Below, in pieces: positions 44,677 through 54,471 of a stretch of DNA of 64,000 nt. Under the pieces are notes generated by a model, which ran no database searches, was not told the DNA's origin, and worked only from the letters and a program-made list of their open reading frames with translations. Every line of letters starts with the position of its first letter. The first letter of the stretch is position 1. The DNA is from Xanthobacteraceae bacterium (GTDB lineage: Bacteria > Pseudomonadota > Alphaproteobacteria > Rhizobiales > Xanthobacteraceae): the NCBI GenBank assembly GCA_030041005.1, contig JASHOR010000041.1:1-64000 (forward strand). The letters are read 5' to 3'. A program made the position numbers and the translations under genes.

Positions 44677-45957
44677 ATGTCCGACGTGAAGCCCATCGCG
44701 CCCGTTCGCATCGGCGAGACCGACATCGTTTACGCCCAAGGCATCAAGGCGGGCTCCTGGCTGTTCTTCACCGGGCACGAAGCGACCGACTTCACCGGCG
44801 GCATCGACGCCGCGGTCGCCGGCATCCCGGGGCTGCCGCTCGGCGGTGCGCCGCGCTACCTGCGCGAAGGCAAGTTCATCTTTGATCGATTCGCAAAATT
44901 GATTGCGGCCGAAGGCGGCGATCTGCGCCACATCGTGCGGGTCGATCAATACTACCCGCGCGCCGAATGCGTGAACCCGTATCAACGCGCGCGCAAGACC
45001 CTGCTCAAGGAATACGTGCCGCCGAGCACGTCCGTGCTGATGGACGAACTGCTGACGGAGGGCGCCAACATGAACGTGTCGCTGCTGGCGGTGCTGCCGG
45101 GCGGCGGTCGCGAGCCGCGGGCGGCGCGGCCGGAGAACGTGCCGGTGCCGCAGCATTCCGGCTTCATCGCGTCGCTCGTTTGCGGCGACTACGTGTTCGT
45201 CGCCGGGCAAATGCCGAACAACGAGGCGATGACGGGCCTCGACCCGCGCGCCTATCGGGCGCCCAATGCGGTGTGGAACGGCACCGACATCCGGCTGCAG
45301 ACCGAATTCCTCATCACGCGGCTGCAATCCGGCCTCGAAGCGGGCGGAAGCTCGCTCAAGAACGCAATCAAGGCGCAGGTTTATCTCACCGACATCAACG
45401 ACCTGCCGGAATTTCTCGACGTCTGGAACGGGCATTTTGCCGACAATCCCTGCGCGCTCACCGTGGTGAAGACCAAGGGTCTCGGCCTCACGGAATCGAT
45501 CATCGAGATCAATATTTTCGGGGTCCGCGACGGCGGCCGGATCAAAAAGCAGGTGGTCGAGCACACGCCCTCGGCGGCCATGCGGCTCGGGCCGGCCGCG
45601 GTCGTTGCCGGCGATCTCGTCTGCCTGTCGGCGCTTTGCGCCGCCGACGCGAACGGCGCCATTGCCGCCGCGCAGCGATCCACGGGTTTGCACTACCTCG
45701 GGGTGCCATCGGAACATCAAATGCGGTCGATCCTCGGCGCTGCCGCCGATATCTGCCGTGCCGCCGGCACATCGCTTGCCAACGTGGTACGGGCGCATCA
45801 CTTCGTAACCGATCTGAACGTGGTTTATCCGGCGCTGCACATCTGGCGGCGGACGCTTGATGGCGCGCCGATCCCGTTCGGGGCGGTTCGCACCTTGCTG
45901 CCCATTCCGGGCTGCCACATCGCCTTGGACATGTGGGCCTATCGGCCGGGCGCCTGA
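44677..45957 (+). CDS. protein with three tandem RidA (YjgF/UK114) domains
   Basis: Protein of 426 residues, about three times a single RidA. Domain 1 (about 10-155) has YAQGIKAGSWLFFTGHEATD. Domain 2 (about 165-290) has HSGFIASLVCGDYVFVAGQM and KNAIKAQVYLTDINDLPEF. Domain 3 (about 300-426) has LGPAAVVAGDLVCLSALCAA and ends IALDMWAY. RidA proteins hydrolyse reactive imines/enamines or act as deaminase-like subunits in aromatic-amine pathways. The classical Arg of active RidA is not obvious in every domain, so some may be structural. GGAG precedes the ATG. Confidence 0.8.
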   Translation: MSDVKPIAPVRIGETDIVYAQGIKAGSWLFFTGHEATDFTGGIDAAVAGIPGLPLGGAPRYLREGKFIFDRFAKLIAAEGGDLRHIVRVDQYYPRAECVNPYQRARKTLLKEYVPPSTSVLMDELLTEGANMNVSLLAVLPGGGREPRAARPENVPVPQHSGFIASLVCGDYVFVAGQMPNNEAMTGLDPRAYRAPNAVWNGTDIRLQTEFLITRLQSGLEAGGSSLKNAIKAQVYLTDINDLPEFLDVWNGHFADNPCALTVVKTKGLGLTESIIEINIFGVRDGGRIKKQVVEHTPSAAMRLGPAAVVAGDLVCLSALCAADANGAIAAAQRSTGLHYLGVPSEHQMRSILGAAADICRAAGTSLANVVRAHHFVTDLNVVYPALHIWRRTLDGAPIPFGAVRTLLPIPGCHIALDMWAYRPGA

Positions 45958-45966
45958 ACGGCGCCT

Positions 45967-46665
45967 TTAGACGCCGAGGTGCCGTTGCAGCAGTTCCGGC
46001 CGTTCCTGCACCGCCTGCGCGGACAGCGATTCGACGATGACGCCGTTGTTGAGGAGGTAGACCCGGTCGGCGAGCGTCATGGCGGCGGAGATGTTCTGCT
46101 CGACCAGCAGAATGGTCTGGCCGTCATCCGCGAGCGTGCGGCAGGTGGCGAGCAGGTCGCGCACGATGATCGGAGCGAGCCCCTCGAAGGGTTCGTCGAG
46201 CAGCAGGATTTTCGGCTCGCGAACAAGCGCCCGCGCGATCGCCAGCATCTGCTGCTCGCCGCCGGAAAGATCGGTGCCGCGGCTTGTTCGCCGCTCCTTG
46301 AGCCGCGGAAACAACGCGTAAACGCGATCGAGCGGCCAGCGGTTCGGCGCCGTCATTCCGGCAAGAACGATGTTTTCCTCGACGTTGAGGCTGCCGAAGA
46401 TACGGCGCTCTTCGTGCACAAGCTGCATGCCGGCCTGCGCGATGGCGTGGCTTTTCCGCCCGGCGATCTCGTGGCCGTCGAAAAGAATCGATCCGCTGCG
46501 CGGCGTCACCACGCCCATCAGGCTCTTGAGCGTCGTGCTCTTGCCGGCGCCGTTCCTGCCGAGCAACGCCACCACCTCGTGGCGTTCGACGTTGAGCGCA
46601 ACGTCGAAGAGGATGTGCGAATCCCCATAATAGGTGTTCAGCCCGTTGACCTCGAGCAGACTCAT
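45967..46665 (-). CDS. livF: ABC transporter ATP-binding protein (LivF-like), set 2
   Basis: ATPase of 232 residues. Walker A GRNGAGKST, signature LSGGEQQMLAIARAL, Walker B ILLLDEPFEGLAP, and the LivF-typical LLVEQNISAAMTLAD. The ATG at 46665 overlaps the stop of the LivM-LivG fusion as ATGA. Last gene of the second Liv importer (45967-50996). Confidence 0.9.
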   Translation of the reverse strand: MSLLEVNGLNTYYGDSHILFDVALNVERHEVVALLGRNGAGKSTTLKSLMGVVTPRSGSILFDGHEIAGRKSHAIAQAGMQLVHEERRIFGSLNVEENIVLAGMTAPNRWPLDRVYALFPRLKERRTSRGTDLSGGEQQMLAIARALVREPKILLLDEPFEGLAPIIVRDLLATCRTLADDGQTILLVEQNISAAMTLADRVYLLNNGVIVESLSAQAVQERPELLQRHLGV

Positions 46666-48536
46666 GCCGCGACCACCCCGCCCAGATAGGCCTCCTGCAC
46701 CGCCGCGTTGCCTTTGATCTCGTCCGGCGTGCCTTCGACCAGCACGCGGCCCTCTTGCAGGACCGTGACACGTTCGACCAGCTCGAACAGCGAATCCATG
46801 TCGTGATCGATGATGATCATCGTGCGGCCGCGGCTGATCGACTTGAGCAATTTGACCATCTCGACGCGTTCCTGGGGACTCATGCCGGCGAGCGGTTCGT
46901 CGAGCAGCAGCAGGCTCGGCGAACTCGCCAGCGCCAGCCCGACTTCGAGACGCCGCTTCTCGCCATAAGCGAGCGCAGCCACCGGCACGTCGGCGCGGTC
47001 CTTCAGATCGACCAGCGCCAGCGTGTGCTCGACCTGCTCGGCGAGGCCGCGTATTTTCGGCACGCTGCGGAACATGTCGAGGCGGAATTTGCCGCGCAGT
47101 TCGGCCAGCGCGGAAATCGTCAGATTCTCGCGCACCGTTAATCGCGCGAACAACTGGTTGACCTGATAGCTCTTGGTCAGGCCGAGCTGGCACACGTCGG
47201 TCACGCTCATGCCGGTAATGTCGCGGCCGTCGAAAACGATGCGGCCGGAGGTCGGCTCGATCTCGCAAGTCAGTATCTTGAAGAAGGTGGTCTTGCCGGC
47301 GCCATTCGGGCCGATGATGCCGCGGCGCTCGCCGCGCTTGACGGAGAAATCGATGTCGCTGTTGGCAAGAAGGCCGCCGTAGCGCTTGGTCAGCGCGGTC
47401 GCTTCGAGAATCGGGCCGACGAACTCGTCGCCCGTGCGCCGGCGCGCCGCCATCGGCATGGCGGCGGGCGCCTCGGCCAGCGCGGCGTGCGTGGCGCTGC
47501 GTTCTTCTTCCGCAGTCATGGCCGGAGCGGGCGTCCCGTCTCCGGCTTTGGCCTTGGCGGCGGAACCGCCGGTTGCCAGCCGGTAGATGTCGTAAATGCC
47601 GCCGATGATGCCGTGGCGCAGGAAGCAGACCAGAAGCACGAACACGACGCCGAGCACGAGCTTCCAGGTGGCGCCGAGATGCAGCGTGGTCTGCAGAAAG
47701 TCGCTCAGATAAAGCCAGACGGTGGCGCCGACCAGCGGTCCGAACAACGCTCCGGTGCCGCCGATCGCTGTTTGAATCACCAATTGGCCGGACGTATCGA
47801 AGGTGAATGCGTCGGGCGGCATGAAGCCCTGCATGATGCCGAGCAGGCCGCCGGCGAAGCCGGCATAGGCGGCGGCGATGACGAACGAGGTCAGCTTGTA
47901 GCTGTGAATGTTGTGACCGACGGCGGCTGCACGCAGCGGATTATCGCGGATGGCGCGCAGCACGGCGCCGACCGGCGAGCGCACGATCCGCAGCGCAACG
48001 ACCATGCCGACGAAATAGCAGACGGCCAGCACGATATAGAGCGACTTGTCGGTGTTGAACTTCAGGGTGGTAAAGCCGAGATGCAGCGTCGGCGTCGGCA
48101 CGCCGGGCAAGCCGTTCTCGCCGCCGGTATAGGCCGCAAGGGGATTGAATTCGACGAAATAGAATACTTCGGCGATCGCCACCGTGATCATGGCGAAATA
48201 GATGCCGGTGCGCCGTAGAGCAATCAGCCCCACGAGATAGCCGACGACGGCGGCGGCGATCATGCCGACGAACACGGCGCTGAACACGTCCGGATAATCG
48301 AGGACCGTGAGCAGATAGGCGGCGACCATGCCGCCGGTGCCGAAAAAGGCCGATTGGCCGAACGAAAGCAGGCCGGTAAAGCCGAACAGGATGTCGAAGC
48401 CGATGCCGAACAGTCCCCAGACCAGGATGCGGTTGACCGTGGCGGGCGTAAATCCAAGGTAGGGCAGCACGAACGGCACGGCGATCAGCCCCGCGGCCGT
48501 CAGTGCCTCGACGAGAAAAGGACGTTGCCTGAGCAT
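46662..48536 (-). CDS. fused LivM permease and LivG ATPase, set 2
   Basis: A 624-residue fusion. Residues 1 to about 320 are a LivM permease (FGFTGLLSFGQSAFFGTGG; loop SPVGAVLRAIRDNPLRAAAV). A linker rich in Ala, Glu and Thr (about 330-370) leads to a LivG ATPase with GPNGAGKTT, LAYGEKRRLEVGLAL, LLLLDEPLAGMSPQE and IIIDHDMDSLF. Permease-ATPase fusions of this kind are known in some Liv systems. The ATG lies 13 bases after the LivH stop. Confidence 0.88.
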   Translation of the reverse strand: MLRQRPFLVEALTAAGLIAVPFVLPYLGFTPATVNRILVWGLFGIGFDILFGFTGLLSFGQSAFFGTGGMVAAYLLTVLDYPDVFSAVFVGMIAAAVVGYLVGLIALRRTGIYFAMITVAIAEVFYFVEFNPLAAYTGGENGLPGVPTPTLHLGFTTLKFNTDKSLYIVLAVCYFVGMVVALRIVRSPVGAVLRAIRDNPLRAAAVGHNIHSYKLTSFVIAAAYAGFAGGLLGIMQGFMPPDAFTFDTSGQLVIQTAIGGTGALFGPLVGATVWLYLSDFLQTTLHLGATWKLVLGVVFVLLVCFLRHGIIGGIYDIYRLATGGSAAKAKAGDGTPAPAMTAEEERSATHAALAEAPAAMPMAARRRTGDEFVGPILEATALTKRYGGLLANSDIDFSVKRGERRGIIGPNGAGKTTFFKILTCEIEPTSGRIVFDGRDITGMSVTDVCQLGLTKSYQVNQLFARLTVRENLTISALAELRGKFRLDMFRSVPKIRGLAEQVEHTLALVDLKDRADVPVAALAYGEKRRLEVGLALASSPSLLLLDEPLAGMSPQERVEMVKLLKSISRGRTMIIIDHDMDSLFELVERVTVLQEGRVLVEGTPDEIKGNAAVQEAYLGGVVAA

Positions 48537-48549
48537 CTGGGCGCCGCGA

Positions 48550-49425
48550 TCATTCGCGGCCGGCGGTGCCGAGCAACCCGTAGGGGCGCAGCACCAGCAC
48601 CAGCGTCATGGCGACGAAAAGCATGACGTACGAATAGCCCGGATCGAACATCGAAGTAATGCTGATGATCTCCCCGGCAATCAAGCCGCCGAGGACCGCT
48701 CCCGGAAACGAGCCGACGCCGCCGATGACCACCACCACGAATGTCTGCACCAGGATCGCTTCGCCCACGTCCGGAGCGATCGAGACCACCGGCGCATTGA
48801 CGATGCCGGCAAAACCCGCGGCCATGGCGCCGATGCCGAACACGAGCATGAAGACTTTGTAGACGTCAATGCCGAGCGAACCGACCATGACCGCGTCCTC
48901 GATGCCGGCGCGCACGATCATGCCGATGCGCGTGCGATAGAGGACGACATAGAGGGCGAGCAGCGCTGCCGCGACGATGGCGAGCAGCGCCAGGCGGTAG
49001 GTCGGATAGAACATGAAGCCGAGCGGGGTGATTCCCACCAGCCCAGGCGGGGGCGGCACCATTTTCGACAGGCTGCCGAAAAAGAAGCGCACCGTTTCGA
49101 CGAACACGATGCCGAGACCGAAGGTGACGAGCAACTGGTCCTCGGGCGTTCGCGCATAGAAGGAACGAATGATCACCCGCTCGGTCACCACGCCGACGAC
49201 GAGCACGAACATGGAGCCGGCGATGACCGCGACGATGAAGGAGCCGGTGTAGCTGTAGGCGACCCAGCCGGCGTAGCCGCCGAGCATGAACATCGCGCCA
49301 TGCGCCAGGTTCAGCACGCCGAGCGTGCCATAGATGATCGTCAGGCCGGACGAGATCAGCGCGAGCAACGCGCCGAGCACCAGCCCGTTGAAGCATTGCG
49401 AGATGAAATTGGCCCAGTTGATCAC
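48550..49425 (-). CDS. livH: branched-chain ABC transporter permease (LivH-like), set 2
   Basis: Permease of 291 residues. LivH features: GLTIIYGTLGVLNLAHGAMF near the N terminus and the loop TRIGMIVRAGIEDAVMVGSL. The start is a GTG at 49425, since the family start MINWANFISQ has no ATG. It is followed closely by the LivM-LivG fusion. Confidence 0.88.
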   Translation of the reverse strand: MINWANFISQCFNGLVLGALLALISSGLTIIYGTLGVLNLAHGAMFMLGGYAGWVAYSYTGSFIVAVIAGSMFVLVVGVVTERVIIRSFYARTPEDQLLVTFGLGIVFVETVRFFFGSLSKMVPPPPGLVGITPLGFMFYPTYRLALLAIVAAALLALYVVLYRTRIGMIVRAGIEDAVMVGSLGIDVYKVFMLVFGIGAMAAGFAGIVNAPVVSIAPDVGEAILVQTFVVVVIGGVGSFPGAVLGGLIAGEIISITSMFDPGYSYVMLFVAMTLVLVLRPYGLLGTAGRE

Positions 49426-49604
49426 GCGCGCATTCGCAGGTGCCGCATCCGCCTCGGCCGGCTGTCGGCTTGACGGCTAAGATGCAAGTGGTTCCGAAAA
49501 CAAGCAATCCGCCGAGGGTCGCACCGGCGGCGCGACCCTCCTCCACGAGGGAAAGCGAGCCTTCTCCGCGGCGTTGCCAAGAGAAGGACTCGCGATCGCG
49601 GCCG

Positions 49605-50996
49605 TCAGGTATAGGCGCCGAGTTTGCAGCCAAACGCGTCCGGTGTCTGCATCAGCGGCGCGCCCGGCAGGACTTCGAGAACCTCCCAGTAGTCCTCCTT
49701 GTTCTTCATGTCGCTTGGCTTCTTGCCGCGGACGATGATGACGGGGTGGACCGCCTGGTGGTCTTCGGGACGGAAGTGCACGTCGCCAACGGTGGACGGG
49801 AAGGTCTCGCCTTTCTCGTATTGCTTGATGATGTCCGGCGGATAGAAGCTGCCGGCCTCCGAGACCATTCGCGCCCAGGCGGCAAACTGCATGTAACTGT
49901 TGTTCGCGCCCCACTCGGGCTTATAGCCGTACTTCTTGTCGAACGCCTCGACGAACATCTTGGCCAACGGATACTTGTCCTCGAGCGTCCACCAGAAGTC
50001 GGTCGCGGCATAAACGCCGGCGGTCAGCTCCGGCCCGGCTTCCTTGGCGAGGAACGGCGTCTGGTACGGGACGATGAGCGTCATCTTCGGGATGATGCCG
50101 AACTGCTTGGCCTGCTGGATCGACAGCACGGCGTCGCGTCCCCAGTTCACATTGAGCAGGAACTCGGCGCCGGAGTTGGCGATATTGGTGAGGTACTGGC
50201 TGAAGTCCTGCGTGCCGAGCGGGGAGACCTGGTTGGTCACCATGGTCCAGCCGCCGTGCTGGGTCAGATAGTCGTTCACCGATTTGGTCACGGTGTGACC
50301 GTAGGTGTAGTCCGGCGTCATGAACGCGGATTTGCGGTTCTTGCCGAACTGCTTGAGCAGCACCGGACCGATCGCCGCCGCCGCCGTCTGGCCGTAGAAG
50401 TTCTGGCGGAAGCTGTAGCGCACGCAATCCTTGCCGGTGGTGTCGTTGGAGCCCGTGATCGCCGTGACGTAGAGCACCTTCTCGCGCTCGGCGAAGTGAT
50501 TGAGCGCGACCGCGACCGCCGACGAGGTCGATCCGGTCATCAGGATGATCTTGTTCTGGTTGATGAAGGTCTGCTGCGCCTGCACCGCCTCGTTCGGCTT
50601 GGCGGCGGAGTCGGCTACGAGCAGCTTCACCTGCTTGCCGAGCAGGCCTTTGGTCACCTTCGGCGCGATCTTCTTGATGAGCGGATGACCTTCGTTGATA
50701 TGGTCGACGGCAAGCTGCATTCCCTTGCTTTCGTCGGAACCCGATGCGGCATAAGTGCCGGTGAGCGGCACGGTGGCGCCGATCGAAACCGTCGGGCCCT
50801 GCGAGCCGGCCGGCCATGTGCCCATCGGCGGCTCATTTTGCGCCAAGGCCGCGGGAATGAACTGGATGTTTCCCGCGCCGCCCATGGAAAACGCGCCTAT
50901 TCCGGCTCCGGTTGCTGCGGCTTGCCGCAGCAGGTTGCGCCGCGAAAGCCCGTCGGCCGCGGGCCCGCCGTTCTTTGTCACGTCTGGCTTGGTCAT
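49605..50996 (-). CDS. ABC transporter substrate-binding protein (LivK-like) with Tat-type signal, set 2
   Basis: Receptor of 463 residues. The signal contains GLSRRNLLRQAAATGAGIGA, a good twin-arginine motif, with cleavage near ALAQN (about residue 52). The mature fold begins TVSIGATVPLTGTYAASGSD. A GGGAGGAG ribosome site precedes the ATG. The receptor gene leads the second Liv operon. Tat export implies folding or ligand binding before export, unusual but known among such receptors. Ligand unknown. Confidence 0.88.
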   Translation of the reverse strand: MTKPDVTKNGGPAADGLSRRNLLRQAAATGAGIGAFSMGGAGNIQFIPAALAQNEPPMGTWPAGSQGPTVSIGATVPLTGTYAASGSDESKGMQLAVDHINEGHPLIKKIAPKVTKGLLGKQVKLLVADSAAKPNEAVQAQQTFINQNKIILMTGSTSSAVAVALNHFAEREKVLYVTAITGSNDTTGKDCVRYSFRQNFYGQTAAAAIGPVLLKQFGKNRKSAFMTPDYTYGHTVTKSVNDYLTQHGGWTMVTNQVSPLGTQDFSQYLTNIANSGAEFLLNVNWGRDAVLSIQQAKQFGIIPKMTLIVPYQTPFLAKEAGPELTAGVYAATDFWWTLEDKYPLAKMFVEAFDKKYGYKPEWGANNSYMQFAAWARMVSEAGSFYPPDIIKQYEKGETFPSTVGDVHFRPEDHQAVHPVIIVRGKKPSDMKNKEDYWEVLEVLPGAPLMQTPDAFGCKLGAYT

Positions 50997-51150
50997 GTCG
51001 CTCCTCCCTCGTTTACAATCACGCAGATGCTGAACTGCCCCGTTTGCCGGGTCAGTATTGGCATTTCCAATTGATCCAGATTACACCACCGCTCGGCTGA
51101 TCGCTATGGAATGCGTCGCGCTATGGGTGGGTCGTCACGGGCGGGTCACC

Positions 51151-52404
51151 ATGGGCGGTCTCTCGGCCGGCGGTCCCCAGGCGAACCTTCCGTCTCGGAA
51201 CCCGAGGATTTATCGAGCGGACCGGCGTCTAAACCAAGTTGGACCAGAAGCGTTGCCCAACCTGCGCCCACTCAAAGCCCATCAGAAAAGCCGGCTGGCG
51301 ACCAATCCGGCCTTCGGCCAGCGCAAGCTCAAGCTCGGCACGTTTCAGACCAATCTCGATTCCGGCTGCGTCATGTCGGCTCTCGACGGCCGGCTGGAAA
51401 TCACCTGGCCCAACACTCTGACGCTGGCGCAGCTCGGCGACGAGATGGACTTCGAAGCCCTGGTTCCGGTGGCGCGCTGGCGCGGTTTCGGCGGCGCCAC
51501 CGACCCGCAGGGGCCGGGCTTCGAGACCTATACCTGGGCCGCCGGCGTTGCCGCGTCGACCGGCCGCTGCGGGATCATTTCGACCTCGCACGTCGCCCTC
51601 AACCATCCGATCATCGCCGCCAAGCAATCGACCGTCATCGACCATATTTCCAACGGCCGCTACACGCTCAACATCGTGAACGGCTGGAATTTTCCGGAAA
51701 TGGAAATGTTCGGCGTATCGCTTCTCGATCACGATGATCGTTATGCCTGCGCCGAGGAATGGCTCGGCATCGTCAAGCGGCTGTGGACGGCGGACGAACG
51801 CTTCGACCACGAAGGCAGGTTCTACAAGATCAGCGGCGGCTATCTGCAGCCGAAACCGATCCAGCATCCGTACCCCGCGATCATGAATGCGGGATCATCC
51901 GAACGCGGGCGGCATTTTGCCTGCAAGCACTGCGATCTGGTCTTTACCAATATCCGCACCCACGACATCGCCACCAACACGGCGCATGTTGCGGCCTATC
52001 ATCGGCTGGCGCGGGAGGAGTACCGCAGGGAGGTCCGGGTCTGGACCAACGCCACCATCGTGCAGGCGGAAACCGAGAAGGAAGCGCGCGACTTCTACCG
52101 CTATTACGTGCATGAGAAGGGCGATTGGGTCGCCGCCCGGCACGTCATCGACACGATGGGCGCGGAGATCAACCGGCGCGATTATCCGCAGGAACGTCGC
52201 CAAGCCATGGCCGAGATGATGATCTCCGGCTGGGGCGGTTTTCCGCTGATCGGCACCAAGGAGCAGATCGTGGACGGCCTCGCGGCGCTGTCGAAGATCG
52301 GACTCGACGGCGTGCTGTTGTCGTGGCCGCGCTACATCGAAGGCATGCGCGAATTCCGCGACGTGACTTATCCGTTGCTCAAGCAGGCGGGATTGCGCGA
52401 TTAG
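51151..52404 (+). CDS. LLM-class flavin-dependent monooxygenase
   Basis: Bacterial-luciferase-like TIM barrel. Family segments: KLKLGTFQTNLDSGCVMS, FEALVPVARWRGFGG, NIVNGWNFPEMEMFG, IMNAGSSERGRHFACKHCD and GWGGFPLIGTKEQIVDGL. The N terminus is uncertain. Homologous sequence begins near 51310, ATGs exist at 51112 and 51151, a TTG at 51058, and none has a strong ribosome site. The pattern is close to alkanesulfonate/pyrimidine (RutA-like) monooxygenases. A ThDP enzyme gene follows 129 bases downstream and may be co-transcribed. Confidence 0.82.
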   Translation: MGGLSAGGPQANLPSRNPRIYRADRRLNQVGPEALPNLRPLKAHQKSRLATNPAFGQRKLKLGTFQTNLDSGCVMSALDGRLEITWPNTLTLAQLGDEMDFEALVPVARWRGFGGATDPQGPGFETYTWAAGVAASTGRCGIISTSHVALNHPIIAAKQSTVIDHISNGRYTLNIVNGWNFPEMEMFGVSLLDHDDRYACAEEWLGIVKRLWTADERFDHEGRFYKISGGYLQPKPIQHPYPAIMNAGSSERGRHFACKHCDLVFTNIRTHDIATNTAHVAAYHRLAREEYRREVRVWTNATIVQAETEKEARDFYRYYVHEKGDWVAARHVIDTMGAEINRRDYPQERRQAMAEMMISGWGGFPLIGTKEQIVDGLAALSKIGLDGVLLSWPRYIEGMREFRDVTYPLLKQAGLRD

Positions 52405-52533
52405 GCCGCCTTTGCGCTTGCCTCGCGGATGCCGCATAAGGATTGCCATGCGATCGATGCCGCCGAGGCGATGGACATCGCGCCGCATTTGTTGCCGCTG
52501 ACGGCGCGCACGCAGACCGCATAGGAGCAGGAC

Positions 52534-54354
52534 ATGCCGAGGACGAAGGGTGCTGAACTTATTACCGAATATCTCATCGCCAACGGGATTCCCTACGTGT
52601 TCGGTATCTGCGGGCACGGCAACGTCGGCATGCTCGATCCGCTTTACCAGGCGCGCGATCAAATATCGCTGATCTCGCCGCGCCACGAACAGGTCGCGGC
52701 CCATATGGCGGATGCCTATTTCCGAGTCCGTCACCAGCCGGTGGCGACGCTCACCTCATGCGGGCCGGGTTCCTGCAACATCGTTATGCCGCTCGCCTGC
52801 GCGCTCGCCGACTCATCGGCGCTGCTCGCCATCACCGCCAACGTGCCGACGCAGCAGTTCAACAGGAGCCCGTTTCAGGAGATCAACCGGCATTATCAGG
52901 CCGATTTCGTCAATATCGTGCGGCCGGTCGTCAAGCGCAGTTTTCAGCCGACGCGGGTAGACATGCTGCCGCTCGCTCTGCGTCAGTCGATGACCACGAT
53001 GCTGTCCGGGCGCCCCGGACCGGTCAACCTCGACGTTCCCTTCAACGTCTTTCAGGAAGAAGACGACGTCGAGCTGCCGCCGCCGGCGCCGCCATTGAAT
53101 GCGCAACGCGGCGGCGCTTCTCCGGAGGAGATTGCACGCGCCATTGATTTCATCGTCGATGCGCGGCGGCCAGTCATTTTCATCGGTCACGGGGTAACGC
53201 TGTCGGAAGCGAGCCGCGAACTGACCGAGTTCGCCCGCAGGCTTTCGATTCCGGTGATCTCCTCGCCGAACGGCATGGGCTGCATCGACATGACCGATCC
53301 GCTGTCGCTCGGCTTCATCGGCCGGAACGGCGCCTATCCGGCCAACGAGGCGGGCCGCCGTGCCGATCTGGTGATCGCCATCGGCGCGCGCTTCGACGAC
53401 CGTTCCGCATCCTCCTGGCTGCCGGGCTTTTCCTGGAATTTCCCGCACACCAGGCTGATCCACGTCGACGTCGATGCCGACGAGCTTGGCCGCAACTATC
53501 CGCCCGATCTCGGCATTCTCGCCGACGCGCGCACGTTCCTGCGCCAACTGCTGGTCGAATTCGACCGGCGTGGCGCGAGCCCCCACCCCAACTCTTCCGC
53601 GCAAGTGGGGGAGGGAAGAAAGGAGTGGCTTGCCGAGATCGCCAAATGGCGCGGCGAATGGGAAAAATTCATTCGCCCGAACTTCGCGGCGCACACCACG
53701 CCGCTGCGACCTGAGCGCGTCGTGGCGGATTGCCAGGCGGTGCTGCCCGCCGACGGCATTATCTGCTGCGATGTGGGAGTAAGCCACAATTGGTACATGC
53801 AGTTCTGGAACGCGCGCAAGCCGCAGACCATGCTCAATTCCTGGGGCTTTTCCGGAATGGGATTTGGCGCCGCCGGCGCGCTGGGCGCCAAGCTCGCGGC
53901 GCCGCAGCGGCCGGTCGTTGCGGTGACCGGCGACGGCTGTTTCACCATGGTGCCGCACGTGCTGTGCACGGCGGTCGAATACGACATTCCGGTGGTCTGG
54001 GTGGTCTGGAATAATTTCGGCTGGGTTTCGATACGCGACATTCAGCTCGGCCTGTTCGGCGGCCGCGAGCACGGCACGATGTTTCACCAGGGCGCCAACA
54101 ACAAGCCGTACAATCCGGATTTCGCCGCCTGGGCCAAGGCAGCGGGCGTCGAGGCGGCGACCGTGAGCCGCTCGCAGGATTTCCGCGGCGCGCTCGAACA
54201 CGCGATAAAGACCAACAAGCCGTTTCTGCTGGACGTACACGTGGATGCCGAAGCGCGCCCGCCCTCGACCGGCGCCTGGCAATTGCCGCCGACGCCGTAC
54301 AAGGAGCCGGTCTTCGGCCAGCGTTTCGTCCCCGACGCCGCGCCGCTCAAATGA
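52534..54354 (+). CDS. thiamine-diphosphate-dependent enzyme, acetolactate synthase-like
   Basis: Protein of 606 residues. Cofactor-activating Glu is E52 in SPRHEQVAAHMADAY; the ThDP/Mg motif starts at GDG 466-468 and ends in VVWNNFGW. The family Gly-rich TSCGPGSCNIVMPLA is present. AGGAGCAGG precedes the ATG. A segment at about residues 348-362 (RGASPHPNSSAQVGEG) is out of character and is encoded by a hairpin repeat; it lies in the linker between the middle and C-terminal domains. Substrate unknown; may act on the product of the adjacent flavin monooxygenase. Confidence 0.83.
   Translation: MPRTKGAELITEYLIANGIPYVFGICGHGNVGMLDPLYQARDQISLISPRHEQVAAHMADAYFRVRHQPVATLTSCGPGSCNIVMPLACALADSSALLAITANVPTQQFNRSPFQEINRHYQADFVNIVRPVVKRSFQPTRVDMLPLALRQSMTTMLSGRPGPVNLDVPFNVFQEEDDVELPPPAPPLNAQRGGASPEEIARAIDFIVDARRPVIFIGHGVTLSEASRELTEFARRLSIPVISSPNGMGCIDMTDPLSLGFIGRNGAYPANEAGRRADLVIAIGARFDDRSASSWLPGFSWNFPHTRLIHVDVDADELGRNYPPDLGILADARTFLRQLLVEFDRRGASPHPNSSAQVGEGRKEWLAEIAKWRGEWEKFIRPNFAAHTTPLRPERVVADCQAVLPADGIICCDVGVSHNWYMQFWNARKPQTMLNSWGFSGMGFGAAGALGAKLAAPQRPVVAVTGDGCFTMVPHVLCTAVEYDIPVVWVVWNNFGWVSIRDIQLGLFGGREHGTMFHQGANNKPYNPDFAAWAKAAGVEAATVSRSQDFRGALEHAIKTNKPFLLDVHVDAEARPPSTGAWQLPPTPYKEPVFGQRFVPDAAPLK
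53575..53624. repeat. palindromic repeat lying in frame inside the ThDP enzyme gene
   Basis: The segment has CCCCCACCCCAACTCTTCC followed by its partner TGGGGGAGGGAAG around GCGCAAG. This is the same hairpin family as 29404-29441 and 11990-12043. The coding frame passes through without a stop. Confidence 0.6.
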
Positions 54355-54471
54355 ACGGCTTTCGAGCGGATCGCGCTGCGCCCGCGGGGCGCCCCTTCGA
54401 CGAGCGGCGAGGGGTCCGTTCCCGATTTGGCACAGGGGCGGGCGGCCAGCTTTCCAATTATTAATGTGTTC

